From Allochromatium palmeri (GTDB lineage: Bacteria > Pseudomonadota > Gammaproteobacteria > Chromatiales > Chromatiaceae): a stretch of DNA of 64,000 nucleotides. Numbering within the stretch: the stretch's first letter is position 1; the number at the start of each line of letters is the position of its first letter. Below, one piece after another: positions 17,673-26,623 of the stretch. The DNA is taken from NCBI RefSeq assembly GCF_009720725.1, contig NZ_WNKT01000015.1, positions 1 to 64,000 on the forward strand. The letters run 5' to 3'. Position numbers and translations under genes: made by a program. The notes under the pieces are model-generated. The model ran no database searches. It was not told where the DNA came from and worked only from the letters and a program-made list of their open reading frames with translations.

Positions 17673-18527
17673 ATGAGAATTGTTGCTATAGTAATGGTAT
17701 ATAACGAAGAAATTTTCATAGAAAATATGCTTCGTAATTATTTAGAGCAAGGCGTAGAAGTATATTTATTAAATAACGATTCCACAGATCGAACAATCGA
17801 AATCGCCACTAAGTATTTGACTGAGAATCTCATAAAAATCGAGCGATTTCCAAAGAAAAAATATTTTGATTTAAGAGAAGTTTTACGCAAAAAAGAAGAA
17901 ATTGCAGAAACGCTTGGCGCGGATTGGTATCTTCATGCAGATGCTGATGAAATTAGGTTGCCTCCAAAAGGTCAAAAAACCTTAAAGACTGCAATCGAGG
18001 AAGTTGATCAAAAAGGTTTTAATGCTGTCAATTTTATGGAATACACATTTGTACCTACCACTGAAAACCCTATACATTTACCAGAATCTTATATGGATAC
18101 TATGAAATGGTATTATCCATTTGCTCGAAATTACCCTCACCGGGTTAATTGTTGGAAATATATTCAAAAAACCCCCACTTTATTTGAGCATATTTTAGAA
18201 CTAAAACGCCATGGTCGTTGGTTAGTTCCAAGCGCCAGACTAGGTGGCGGTGGTCACAGAATTGAATTTGAAAATCGAAAAATATTTCCACAAGATTTTA
18301 TAATGCGACACTACATTGCAATATCAAGAGAACATGCTATTCAAAAATATGTTCCGCGATTACACAAACCAGAAAATACTGTTTCACTTCACGGTTGGCG
18401 TGCATCTGCAAAAAGTGAGGATTTTCGATTGCCATTTCAATCTGAAATGAAATTATATACTAACGATGAAAATCTTGATCCTTCTAAACCGTTACGTGAA
18501 CATTTAATTATCAAAAAAAATGCTTAA
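17673..18527 (+). CDS. Family 2-like glycosyltransferase
   Basis: 284 residues, A/T-rich. GT-A features are AIVMVYNEEIFIENML (about 4-19), LLNNDSTDRTIEIA and a metal-binding DADEIRLP (about 89-96). This arrangement is the GT2/GT92-like branch (DUF4422/Glyco_tranf_2_4 type). It lies last in the plus-strand run and ends at a strong terminator hairpin. The predicted role is sugar transfer to the growing polymer. Confidence 0.85.
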   Translation: MRIVAIVMVYNEEIFIENMLRNYLEQGVEVYLLNNDSTDRTIEIATKYLTENLIKIERFPKKKYFDLREVLRKKEEIAETLGADWYLHADADEIRLPPKGQKTLKTAIEEVDQKGFNAVNFMEYTFVPTTENPIHLPESYMDTMKWYYPFARNYPHRVNCWKYIQKTPTLFEHILELKRHGRWLVPSARLGGGGHRIEFENRKIFPQDFIMRHYIAISREHAIQKYVPRLHKPENTVSLHGWRASAKSEDFRLPFQSEMKLYTNDENLDPSKPLREHLIIKKNA

Positions 18528-18546
18528 ACCGCGTCCAGAATGAGAT

Positions 18547-18594
18547 GCGTCATTGTGTTTTAGGTGCGGATGAAACCGCACCTAAAAATGACGT
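18547..18594. terminator. Strong bidirectional transcription terminator
   Basis: A perfect 12-bp inverted repeat TTTTAGGTGCGG / CCGCACCTAAAA (18558-18569 and 18576-18587) with loop ATGAAA. It is extended outside a 3-nt bulge by GTCATT/AATGAC. T- or A-runs flank the GC stem on both strands, so it can stop transcription from the glycosyltransferase on the left and the flippase on the right, which converge here. Confidence 0.85.
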
Positions 18595-18620
18595 TTCTTG
18601 AACTAAACTAAAAATTGTCG

Positions 18621-20174
18621 TTAGTGTAAATTTCTATAAAAATTTTTTTTATCCAAAGAATAACCTGTAACAAAATAAAGAGCAGTTCCAAATAAAGGAA
18701 ATCGCTTAGAAAAATATTCTACCAATTCAAATTCTATACCTGCTTCATGTTTCGATAGCCGCCATAAAAATAATATGGAAATAATGTAAACAAATCCACC
18801 AATCATCAGATCAAGTCCTGTGCGCAAAAACGCCGACAGCGAATCTTGATGAAAAACAATCATGGCAGCAACCATAATGCTAGTTGCAATAAGCGGCCTA
18901 ATAAAAGCATGTGAAATCTCGAACAACTTTGCAAGATTGCCCGCGCCAATATACAACATCAAAGGCAAAAATAATAAAGATGTGGTTGTCTTCGCCCAAG
19001 CGATCGCTGTGATCGATTCGCCGAACTGTGCGGCAAACCATAGCGTGAATGCCAAAAGCATTACCTCGCCAACACGTATCAAAGAAACCTCTCGTGCTTT
19101 TCCGAGCGCCATAAGCAAGGGGCCTGCAGCAGATGAAATATTGCTCGCGGCAGCCCCGATAATCAGTATCTGCAACAAGGGTATGACTTCAATCCATTTT
19201 GGTCCAAAGACAATCGTTACAAAATCCTCCGCGACAAAGGCCAAAGCCATCGTAATCGGAAGCGTGAAAGTCGCAAATGCCCCCACAACACGTCGATAAG
19301 ATCGTTGGAGGCGCTCTTTGTCATTGGCTACTTTGGCATATCCTGGAAGAAGCGCGCGACCTAAAGGTTGCACAAGCTCCGAGGAGAGCATGTTGGCCAC
19401 ATCACCTGCCAAATAATAAGGACCAAGCGTCTGCGCGCCGAAGTACCGTGCAATAATCAGTTGGTCGAACTGTGTGCGAAAAAAATTCGCAAGATCCCGG
19501 ATCATGATCCACAAGGAAAAACCTAGAATGTCTTTTCTAGCCTGCAACGACAGGCTAGGACGGTTGTCTGACATGACGTATCCCGTCACGATTCGACTTA
19601 ATGTCGCAAAGATGGTGCCGATCACCAGTGCCCAATAATTGCGAAAAATTATCGCGAGGATGATCGTCGCAACCGCGCCAATCGCCCGAGGTATCAGATT
19701 ATAAATAAAATCTTTGCGAAAGAGGAGTTGCTGCCTGAATGTCGCCGAAGCCATGTTGCCAAAGGCATCTATGAATACCGTACCAGCGGAGACTAGCAGA
19801 ATTGGATAGAGGCGGTCTTCTGCGAAGAATTGTGCAGCGGGATCGGCTACGGAGATGATCGCCAAGGCGATGATCGTCTTGAGGATTAGGCGAATCGTCC
19901 ATGCCGTATTCAGGTGCACTGGAGTGAGTTCAGGCAAACGAATCACTGCAAGCTCGACGCCGGCGTCCGCAAAAATGGTCAAGAACCCTGTGACCAGGGC
20001 TACCATAGCGATCAGCCCGAAATCCTCTGGCGCCAGCAACCGCGCAAGAACGACGGTGCTGCCAAGACCAATGAGGCGCATCACCCAACGCATGCTCACC
20101 ATCCAGGCCGCACCGCGAATGACCTCTCCCGAGAGATTCTGATATTTTTCTGGCTGCCGCTTGGGCTCTGACAT
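18621..20174 (-). CDS. Polysaccharide flippase (MOP superfamily, Wzx-like)
   Basis: 517 residues with about 12-14 hydrophobic segments throughout. The N-terminal pattern GAAWMVSMRWVMRLIGLGSTVVLARLL, seen as GSTVVLARLLAPEDFGL, is typical of the PST/MATE-like polysaccharide transporters. It moves undecaprenyl-linked repeat units from the cytoplasmic to the periplasmic leaflet. It is transcribed towards the shared terminator. The C-terminal 150 residues are A/T-rich while the N-terminal part is not, giving another compositional switch within a gene. Confidence 0.9.
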   Translation of the reverse strand: MSEPKRQPEKYQNLSGEVIRGAAWMVSMRWVMRLIGLGSTVVLARLLAPEDFGLIAMVALVTGFLTIFADAGVELAVIRLPELTPVHLNTAWTIRLILKTIIALAIISVADPAAQFFAEDRLYPILLVSAGTVFIDAFGNMASATFRQQLLFRKDFIYNLIPRAIGAVATIILAIIFRNYWALVIGTIFATLSRIVTGYVMSDNRPSLSLQARKDILGFSLWIMIRDLANFFRTQFDQLIIARYFGAQTLGPYYLAGDVANMLSSELVQPLGRALLPGYAKVANDKERLQRSYRRVVGAFATFTLPITMALAFVAEDFVTIVFGPKWIEVIPLLQILIIGAAASNISSAAGPLLMALGKAREVSLIRVGEVMLLAFTLWFAAQFGESITAIAWAKTTTSLLFLPLMLYIGAGNLAKLFEISHAFIRPLIATSIMVAAMIVFHQDSLSAFLRTGLDLMIGGFVYIISILFLWRLSKHEAGIEFELVEYFSKRFPLFGTALYFVTGYSLDKKNFYRNLH

Positions 20175-20330
20175 CTTTAGAACTCAGCAGGACTCAGCAA
20201 CCGTCCGCAGATTATTTACCTCTATGCAAGAGGCAGCGAACTTGGTACTGGTAAGGGTTAGATCGACACAGAAATGGTGAAGGTATTCAAAATTTGGCGA
20301 TGATGGAAATGGGCGATAAGCTGATCGTGA

Positions 20331-21401
20331 TCACTGACGGCGCCAAAAAGTCGCTGCAATCTTAAGCTCGGTTGATAAGCGCTCCAACAAAGTCGGCCGC
20401 CAGTGACTGAGTTCAGAATACCTTGCCAATTGCGCCAATGCAGCAAATCCTAAATGACGATTTCCCGACGCAACGACGACTGACCACCAGACTTGGGACG
20501 CTAGTTCGCGAAGAGCCTGTCGTTCATGATCCACCAAACCGGGCTGAGTCATGAATGCCGCCAACACTTCAGTCATGATGCCACCGATCTGGTCCATCTC
20601 GTCCAAAGAAGCGGCTGGACGTCGTTCGACCAGCACTCGCCAGATCCGCTCAACTTCTTCATCACTGAGTGTCCGCTGCAGCAATTCTCCGTAGGCGCGC
20701 CCCAGCGACCGCTGGCCGTTCGCTGTCATGGTCTTATATTGGCGAATACTGGTATTTTCGCCATGTTTGCGGTAGACAACCATGGGCTGGTCGAGGGTGA
20801 CCAGCCGGCCAACGCTGGCGATTCGCAGATAGAGATCGAAGTCCTCGGCGTAGTGAAATGCCTGATCGAAGAAAAGATCGTGGCGGCGTAGAAACGCCAA
20901 TCGGACACAAATCGCCGAGTAGGTTACATTGTGCCGCCCAAAGAAGAGTCCCATGTGCACCAATACGGGCTGATCCAGCGCACGCATTGAATCACGCTGC
21001 CGTCGCCCGTCGCGCAAGAGATCAACGGTCGTGGAAACCAAATCGGTCCCAGGGTTGCGGTCAAGATATTCGACTTGTGTCTCCAATCGACGTGGTAGGC
21101 TGATATCATCCTGGTCGGTCGGCGCGAAGAACTCACCCCGTGCCTCGCGAATTGCCCGGTTGCGGCTCAGGCTGATCCCGAGATTTTGCTCGTTGACGAG
21201 ACAGCGGATGCGCGGATCGCCATAGGAGTGGATGATCTCCAATGTTTGATCGCTCGAGCCATCGTCGACGATGAGAAATTCGAAGTCGGTGAAGCTCTGA
21301 TTGAGTATCCCTTCGATCGTTTCCTCAAGGTAGGCCGCACCATTATAAGTCGTCATTGCCACCGTGACGCGGGGTGAACCCTGGCTCGCTCGACTTGGCA
21401 T
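20331..21401 (-). CDS. Family 2 glycosyltransferase
   Basis: 356 residues from the ATG at 21401, which has GGAG six bases upstream; the longer frame starts with a GTG at 21413. The GT-A domain shows VAMTTYNGAAYLEETI, IVDDGSSDQT (about 49-58) and the metal site PTDQDDISLP (about 107-116). The C-terminal part is helical, without membrane spans. It lies 156 bp upstream of the flippase on the same strand; that gap shows no recognisable gene. The donor sugar is unknown. Confidence 0.9.
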   Translation of the reverse strand: MPSRASQGSPRVTVAMTTYNGAAYLEETIEGILNQSFTDFEFLIVDDGSSDQTLEIIHSYGDPRIRCLVNEQNLGISLSRNRAIREARGEFFAPTDQDDISLPRRLETQVEYLDRNPGTDLVSTTVDLLRDGRRQRDSMRALDQPVLVHMGLFFGRHNVTYSAICVRLAFLRRHDLFFDQAFHYAEDFDLYLRIASVGRLVTLDQPMVVYRKHGENTSIRQYKTMTANGQRSLGRAYGELLQRTLSDEEVERIWRVLVERRPAASLDEMDQIGGIMTEVLAAFMTQPGLVDHERQALRELASQVWWSVVVASGNRHLGFAALAQLARYSELSHWRPTLLERLSTELKIAATFWRRQ

Positions 21402-21517
21402 GGCGATCTCCACATTTTAAAGCCCATCATCATCGCAATCTCCAAGGAGATAATCAAGGACTGTCATCGATTGCTACCGGTAGTATCATTAGGGGAAACC
21501 AACAGAACCAAGACACT

Positions 21518-22507
21518 ATGATATCCCCCGACTTCGTCTTTATATCAACGTATCGTGCCATCATTCGTGCCTTGTCGCCTCCAGGTGCGAAAGCGAAGTT
21601 GTCGATCCTGATCTTCCATCGCGTCCTTGCAGAACCGGATCTTCTCCAGACAGATCTCATTTACGCCCAAAAATTTGCTGATATCATTGATTTATTTAGA
21701 AAAATATTCGATATACTCCCTCTATCCGAAGCGATAGAGCGACTGCGCAGTGGCACACTCCCCGCGCGGGCTGGGTGTATCACATTCGATGACGGCTACG
21801 CCGATAACCTAACGGTCGCCACCCCGATACTTAAGCACTATGGGCTCCCAGCCACTGTTTTCGTCGCGACCGATTATCTGAATGGTGGTCGCATGTTCAA
21901 CGACACCATTATCGAGGCCGCTCGGCGGGCTCCGCTAGGGCGTTATGAACTCAGCCAACTCGGACTGGGTCTAGCCGACCAGGAATTGATGGACCTGTCG
22001 TCTCGAGTGGCACTGATCAAGCATATATTGCCAAAAGTCAAATATTTGTCTGTCACAGCGAGAGCACAGGCAGTCGATGCGATTGTCGCACGGCTCAAGG
22101 TCGACATCGCGGATCTACCACGAGACCTGATGCTCACCACTGAGATGCTTCAAGCATTACACCAAGCCGGAGTCGAGATCGGGGCCCATACGCGACGCCA
22201 CCCGATCCTCGCCGGACTCTCCGACTATGAAGCGGAGCAGGAGATAGCCGAGGGCAAACACTGGCTTGAGGAGTGCTTAAAGACTGAGATCCGCGTGTTC
22301 GCCTATCCCAATGGCAAACCTGGAGTAGACTACAGTCCTCGCGATGCCGACCTTGCCAAAAAGCTCGGGTTTATCGGGGCGGTATCGACCGCTTGGGGGG
22401 CCGCCAGCCGGAAGACCGACCCTTATCAATTGCCAAGGTTCTCTCCTTGGACACATAATTCTTGGGGTTTTACGATGCAGTTGTCTCGCAATCTAATGCA
22501 TCAATGA
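21518..22507 (+). CDS. Polysaccharide deacetylase (NodB-type)
   Basis: 329 residues from the ATG at 21518. The NodB homology region has ITFDDGYADN (about 87-96, metal-binding Asp pair), IGAHTRRHPIL (about 222-232, H-x3-H zinc ligands) and VFAYPNGKPG. It removes N-acetyl groups from polymer or lipid-linked sugars. No signal peptide is seen, so a cytoplasmic or lipid-linked substrate is likely. It is divergent from the GT2 gene; the 116-bp gap presumably holds both promoters. Confidence 0.88.
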   Translation: MISPDFVFISTYRAIIRALSPPGAKAKLSILIFHRVLAEPDLLQTDLIYAQKFADIIDLFRKIFDILPLSEAIERLRSGTLPARAGCITFDDGYADNLTVATPILKHYGLPATVFVATDYLNGGRMFNDTIIEAARRAPLGRYELSQLGLGLADQELMDLSSRVALIKHILPKVKYLSVTARAQAVDAIVARLKVDIADLPRDLMLTTEMLQALHQAGVEIGAHTRRHPILAGLSDYEAEQEIAEGKHWLEECLKTEIRVFAYPNGKPGVDYSPRDADLAKKLGFIGAVSTAWGAASRKTDPYQLPRFSPWTHNSWGFTMQLSRNLMHQ

Positions 22508-22518
22508 TATCGTAACCG

Positions 22519-22555
22519 TTCACCCTGCCCTAGCCCATCCAGCAGGGGAGGTGAA
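22519..22555. terminator. Possible hairpin terminator after the deacetylase
   Basis: Stem TTCACCCTGC paired with GCAG...GGTGAA (22542-22545 and 22550-22555) around a loop of about 13 bases, with a bulged GGGA. It lies 12 bp after the deacetylase stop. There is no long T-run behind it, so function is uncertain. Confidence 0.35.
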
Positions 22556-22593
22556 GACGCCAAGGTACTGCCGTAGGCGCCCTTCCCCTAATC

Positions 22594-23661
22594 ATGTTTG
22601 GGTATGTTGCGAAGGAAAATTATAAGCGCCTAAAGTCGATCAACCTTTCAGGATGCAGTCAATTGGATAAAACCGACACAAATATCAGCACGCCAGGCTC
22701 ATTTATTTTTCTTGCCGGGATGCCACGCTCTGGAACGACATGGATCGCCAAGATCTTTGATAGCCATCCTGATGTTCTCTATCGCCATGAACCAGACAGT
22801 CGAGGGCGATTGAATGCGATTCCGTTATTTGCTCAAAGGGCGAACGCAGAATCTCATAATAATGATTTCCAGAAGTTTCTCGAGTGCGTCTCACATTTGC
22901 GCGATGAGAAAACTTGTGCATCCCTTCCCATATTCCCGAAATCTTACATTTCCCCGTCTGCCCAGCTTATTCAGGGGGCAATGATTTATTTGGCAAAATC
23001 AAGCGCCAAAGTGCTTGGCCGCAGCTATGTCCCACAATTATTCAACACTAAGCGCCACCCACAAATCCGACTGACTTGGAAATCAATCGAATCTTTAGGA
23101 CGAATCGGCCTGATCGCAACTCTTGCCCCGGATTCGAGGTCGCTTCTGATATTGCGCCATCCATGTGGCTATGTCGCATCGACCTTGCGTGGTGAAACAG
23201 GCAAGCAGTTCGAATGTCTTGATTCGGCTGCCGAGGATTATGGACTCTTCGAGCCTCTGCTCGCCGCTCCCTCATCCTCGAAGTTCGGCCTGACGATCGA
23301 TAGCTTAAAAAAATTAGATCCAGTAGAGCGATTGGCTTGGCGCTGGGTATTATATTACGAGCATGCCATCTCTGAGGTATCGAGCCTCTCTCAGGTCTGC
23401 ATCGTACGCTATGAAGATTTTTGCGCTGATCCAATCATGGAGGCCCGCCAAGCATTCCAGTTTACTAACCTGAACTGGAGCCTACAAACTGAACGATTCA
23501 TTGCCAGCAGCACAGCCAAAGACGTCAAAGGCTATTACAGCCTGACACGGAATCCGTTATCGGCGAGCCGGCGATGGGAAACAGAAATAGATCGCTCGAT
23601 ACAGCAACGAATCTGGAATATTGCCGGCGACACCGCGCCAGGAAGATACTATGATTTTTAG
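22594..23661 (+). CDS. PAPS-dependent sulfotransferase-family protein
   Basis: 355 residues. The phosphosulfate loop is FLAGMPRSGTTWIAKIF (about 39-55) and the 3'-phosphate site LLILRHPCGYVAS near residue 190, followed by VRYEDFCADP. It is the second sulfotransferase in the cluster and only distantly similar to the one at 15864. It probably sulfates a polysaccharide or lipid-linked sugar. No clear ribosome-binding site precedes the ATG. A 197-bp gap without recognisable genes follows. Confidence 0.86.
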   Translation: MFGYVAKENYKRLKSINLSGCSQLDKTDTNISTPGSFIFLAGMPRSGTTWIAKIFDSHPDVLYRHEPDSRGRLNAIPLFAQRANAESHNNDFQKFLECVSHLRDEKTCASLPIFPKSYISPSAQLIQGAMIYLAKSSAKVLGRSYVPQLFNTKRHPQIRLTWKSIESLGRIGLIATLAPDSRSLLILRHPCGYVASTLRGETGKQFECLDSAAEDYGLFEPLLAAPSSSKFGLTIDSLKKLDPVERLAWRWVLYYEHAISEVSSLSQVCIVRYEDFCADPIMEARQAFQFTNLNWSLQTERFIASSTAKDVKGYYSLTRNPLSASRRWETEIDRSIQQRIWNIAGDTAPGRYYDF

Positions 23662-23858
23662 ACGCAACTGTTGCACCCCGCTAATCGTTTACTGCGACCA
23701 CCCCAATCACTACCGGCATCTGCAACTAGACTCTTGCTTATTCGCGGAGTTTTAAATTACTCTGAATCATGCGCATGACAATCAGTGGGATTCGATCATC
23801 ATCTTATCGCACAAATTTGAAATTTTAAACCAACGCAGTTGATCAAAAGAGCCTACCG

Positions 23859-24812
23859 TTGAAGCTGGATTGCCAAAAAACCGACTACAAACTCCGCTTT
23901 CAGCTCAGCGAGCTGACGCTGTTCTCCGTCCGCATTCAGGTGTGTGCCCGGCAGCTCACACTGAGGGAAACTATGCGCCTGTCTACGCAGGCGGAGCCGC
24001 CAGAAATTACCATTCCTGAAGGCAGCAGCGCCGTGATGTTGCGCGGTCTGCCAGCCAACATGATTGTTAAATTTAGTGAACAGACAAGCACGACACTCTG
24101 CTATGTATTTTCCCGTTCCCCCCGTTTCTACATTGAATTGGAGGGCAGTTTCGATGACCATATCCAGCGTAATTGCTCCTCTAAGTCGCGTTCCACGCTG
24201 CGCCGCAAAATCAAGAAGTTTCGGGAAAAATGTGGCGGTGAGATCGACTGGAAGATCTATCGCAGCCCCGACGAAATAGCGGAGTTCCATACTCAAGCAC
24301 TTGCCGTATCAGCCAACACCTACCAGGAAAAACTGTTTCAGGGCGGCATCGCTGGCGATGATCAATTCAAGAAACAGATGCTGGAAGACGCCGCGAAGGA
24401 CAACGCCAGGGCCTATTTGCTGTTCGATCAAGGCAAGCCGATTGCTTACCTGTATCTGCGCTCGGACGAAGACGTCCTGACCTATGACTATCTCGGCTAT
24501 CTGCCCGAGTACGGAAAGTGGAGTGCCGGCACTGTACTGCAGTGGCTAGCCTTGGAGTCTTTATTCCAAGAAAACCGCTACCAGCTGTTCGACTTCACCA
24601 CTGGCTATGGTGATCACAAACGGCAGTTCGCATCTAACCAAGTCGAAGAAGCTAATGCTTTTTTTTTCCGCCCGACGCTGAAAAATCGGCTTCTTGTCGC
24701 TGGTCACCGAGCTATGAGCAGCTTCTCTGCCTGGGTGGGCGATATCGTTGATCGCTTAGGTCTACGCCAGAAAATTAAACACCTGATTCGTTTCGGTTTC
24801 AAGCAATCATGA
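23859..24812 (+). CDS. FemAB/BioF2-like GNAT acyltransferase
   Basis: 317 residues from a TTG at 23859; an internal ATG at 23973 would give a shorter form lacking the first 38 residues. The middle portion (IQRNCSSKSRSTLRRKIKKF, then DQGKPIAYLYLRSDEDVLTYDYLGY) matches the acetyltransferase-6 fold found in XrtA-associated FemAB proteins and CelD-like cellulose genes. It probably acylates or aminoacylates an exported polymer. It overlaps the next GNAT gene by 4 bp (ATGA), so the two form a pair. Confidence 0.75.
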   Translation: MKLDCQKTDYKLRFQLSELTLFSVRIQVCARQLTLRETMRLSTQAEPPEITIPEGSSAVMLRGLPANMIVKFSEQTSTTLCYVFSRSPRFYIELEGSFDDHIQRNCSSKSRSTLRRKIKKFREKCGGEIDWKIYRSPDEIAEFHTQALAVSANTYQEKLFQGGIAGDDQFKKQMLEDAAKDNARAYLLFDQGKPIAYLYLRSDEDVLTYDYLGYLPEYGKWSAGTVLQWLALESLFQENRYQLFDFTTGYGDHKRQFASNQVEEANAFFFRPTLKNRLLVAGHRAMSSFSAWVGDIVDRLGLRQKIKHLIRFGFKQS

Positions 24813-25357
24813 GAACCTCGCTGCTGAAACGATTCGCACATTTTTTCGCCGGCGACTATGAAATTTACCGCATCTACCAATCTTCGGAGCGGAGTAATAA
24901 ATCAGCCCTGCCTGACGCTACCCGTATCGAAAAAGTAGATGGCAAGCGCCTTAGCAGAGCAACATCGCCGGATCTCAGAGATCAGGCTGGCTATGCCGGA
25001 GACGGGGCGACTGTCTATGCCTACATCGAACAGGAAAATATCCTTGGTGTTTGCTGTTACTGGGAAGGCGAGCGTTACCGCAAGCGGAATTTTTGGCCCC
25101 TGCAGAACGACGAGGCCAAATTGGTGCAAATCGTTGTGACTCCCGAAGCGCGAGGTAAAGGCGTAGCCACAGCCCTGATTATCCACTCCTGCGTCGAGCT
25201 TCAAGCAAAAGGCAAAAGCCGCTGTTACGCACGCATTTGGCACTCCAATCATCCATCTATCCGCGCATTCGAAAAGGCCGGTTGGCAACGCATAGCCACC
25301 GTGATTCACCTCTGCCCTTTCGGGCGGGGTAAACGCATTCGCCTTATCCGAAAGTAA
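24809..25357 (+). CDS. GNAT-family N-acetyltransferase
   Basis: 182 residues. The acetyl-CoA loop is VVTPEARGKGVATALI (about 110-125), followed by ARIWHSNHPSIRAFEKAGWQRIA in pieces typical of the GNAT C-terminal half. The N-terminal region resembles neither ribosomal nor aminoglycoside acetyltransferases. It is translationally coupled to the FemAB-like gene, so both probably modify the same glycan. The 284-bp stretch that follows, up to 25641, has no recognisable gene, RNA or repeat. Confidence 0.8.
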   Translation: MRTSLLKRFAHFFAGDYEIYRIYQSSERSNKSALPDATRIEKVDGKRLSRATSPDLRDQAGYAGDGATVYAYIEQENILGVCCYWEGERYRKRNFWPLQNDEAKLVQIVVTPEARGKGVATALIIHSCVELQAKGKSRCYARIWHSNHPSIRAFEKAGWQRIATVIHLCPFGRGKRIRLIRK

Positions 25358-25641
25358 AGCGGTATTGACAACACGGATCAGAACCTTGATCGGACACCCT
25401 GAAGCTTAGCACTGAAAGTGAACGAACGGTGATCAAGGCCGTAATCGACATGGTGCACCTTAGGCCTGAGTCAGGACATCGATCGGCTTGCCGATCTGAA
25501 TGTGCCGGTATATCAATAGAAAGATGCACAATACTCGAGCAATCTCGAAACGTTCAGAAGCCTTGGCCACAATTGCTGTCACTCCCGATGCCTCAGTTCT
25601 TTACAAAAACAGCCGGGCCAGGGGTCAGCTGGGGCGTGTCA
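25358..25641. other. Gene-free stretch between convergent acyltransferase and deacetylase
   Basis: 284 bp with no convincing coding frame, RNA gene or inverted repeat. Short open frames present on both strands have no start signal or recognisable product. It may hold remnants of a decayed gene, but no residual similarity could be seen. Confidence 0.4.
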
Positions 25642-26619
25642 TCAGAGCAGGCGCCGCGCCGCCTGCTCCAGATAGCGCTGCCCCGTCGCCCTGGGTGAGG
25701 CATGGAGCGGTGCGGGCTGCAGGTCGACTTGCTTTGCGGCCATCGACCCTAGGCCAGTGAACCCACGCACGGCGAAACGGTCACGATGTCGGTCGAGGAA
25801 GCGGCACAGCTGCTGCAGTCGCCGCACGACGATCGGATCGCGCCGGTCCTTGGCCGGATTCAGCAGCTCGAAATTGTGCGAGACGATGACCACAGCACGC
25901 CAGCCCGCCTCGGCCGCACCGTTCAGGACTTGCGCCATCTCGCGAAACGAGCAGGCGGTGAGCTGGAGATGGCGCAGGCGTCCGCGCAGACCATCACGAA
26001 AGACCGTCACTGGATACACCGAGACCCCGGCGATGGATTCTGGCTGGACCAGCACCCGTCCAGGCGCGATATCGGCGACCCCGATCCGCGCGGCCGGATT
26101 ATAGCTGGTCTCGAAGCTGATGCTGTTCACCGCTACGGCGCGCAGTGTATCTAAGTTGGCGGCGAAGCCGCCGGCCCGGAAGGCCGTGAGGGGGTCTGTG
26201 ACGCCGGCGCCCGCCAGCAGATCCTTGCCGCAGCGGATGAGGGCAGTCTGGTCGGCTAGATTGAAAAGCCGCAGATACTGCATCTTCTGCGAGACGCGCG
26301 GCAGCGCGGGCGTCTGCGGGGCCTCATCGACCCATTCGGTATGCAGATGGAGCTGGACCTCATGGCCGGCGTCGCGGATGAGCCCTACGAGCTCCTGGAG
26401 GGGCTGCGCCCCGAAGCGCAGCGAGAACAGGGGTTCGACGAAAAAGACCCCGCGCAGGCCATGATCATTGAGGATGCGTAGCGTCATCGGCAGGCCGTAC
26501 TCTCCCTGCCGGGTCGGACCGTAGACATAGCGGCGATACGCCTCCGGGAAACGCCGGTCGAGATTGTCCCAGGCGCCGCACCAGATTTCGGTGTCGACCG
26601 TGAAGAATACGTCGAGCAT
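25642..26619 (-). CDS. Polysaccharide deacetylase-like protein
   Basis: 325 residues from the ATG at 26619. Deacetylase-like features are FFTVDTEIWCG (about 4-14), GVFFVEPLFS and VQLHLHTEWVDE (about 90-101). The zinc-ligand H-x3-H is replaced by HLHTEW, the pattern of exosortase-type or WalW-like deacetylases. VSHNFELL near residue 248 may hold a catalytic His. It follows the TPR gene by 4 bp on the same strand, so they are co-transcribed. The longer frame with 13 extra residues has no supporting features. Confidence 0.78.
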   Translation of the reverse strand: MLDVFFTVDTEIWCGAWDNLDRRFPEAYRRYVYGPTRQGEYGLPMTLRILNDHGLRGVFFVEPLFSLRFGAQPLQELVGLIRDAGHEVQLHLHTEWVDEAPQTPALPRVSQKMQYLRLFNLADQTALIRCGKDLLAGAGVTDPLTAFRAGGFAANLDTLRAVAVNSISFETSYNPAARIGVADIAPGRVLVQPESIAGVSVYPVTVFRDGLRGRLRHLQLTACSFREMAQVLNGAAEAGWRAVVIVSHNFELLNPAKDRRDPIVVRRLQQLCRFLDRHRDRFAVRGFTGLGSMAAKQVDLQPAPLHASPRATGQRYLEQAARRLL

Positions 26620-26623
26620 GGGT

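Noticed and set aside
20175-20330. Small plus-strand peptide frame between flippase and glycosyltransferase
   Set aside because: About 35 codons without ribosome-binding site or family match; probably chance.
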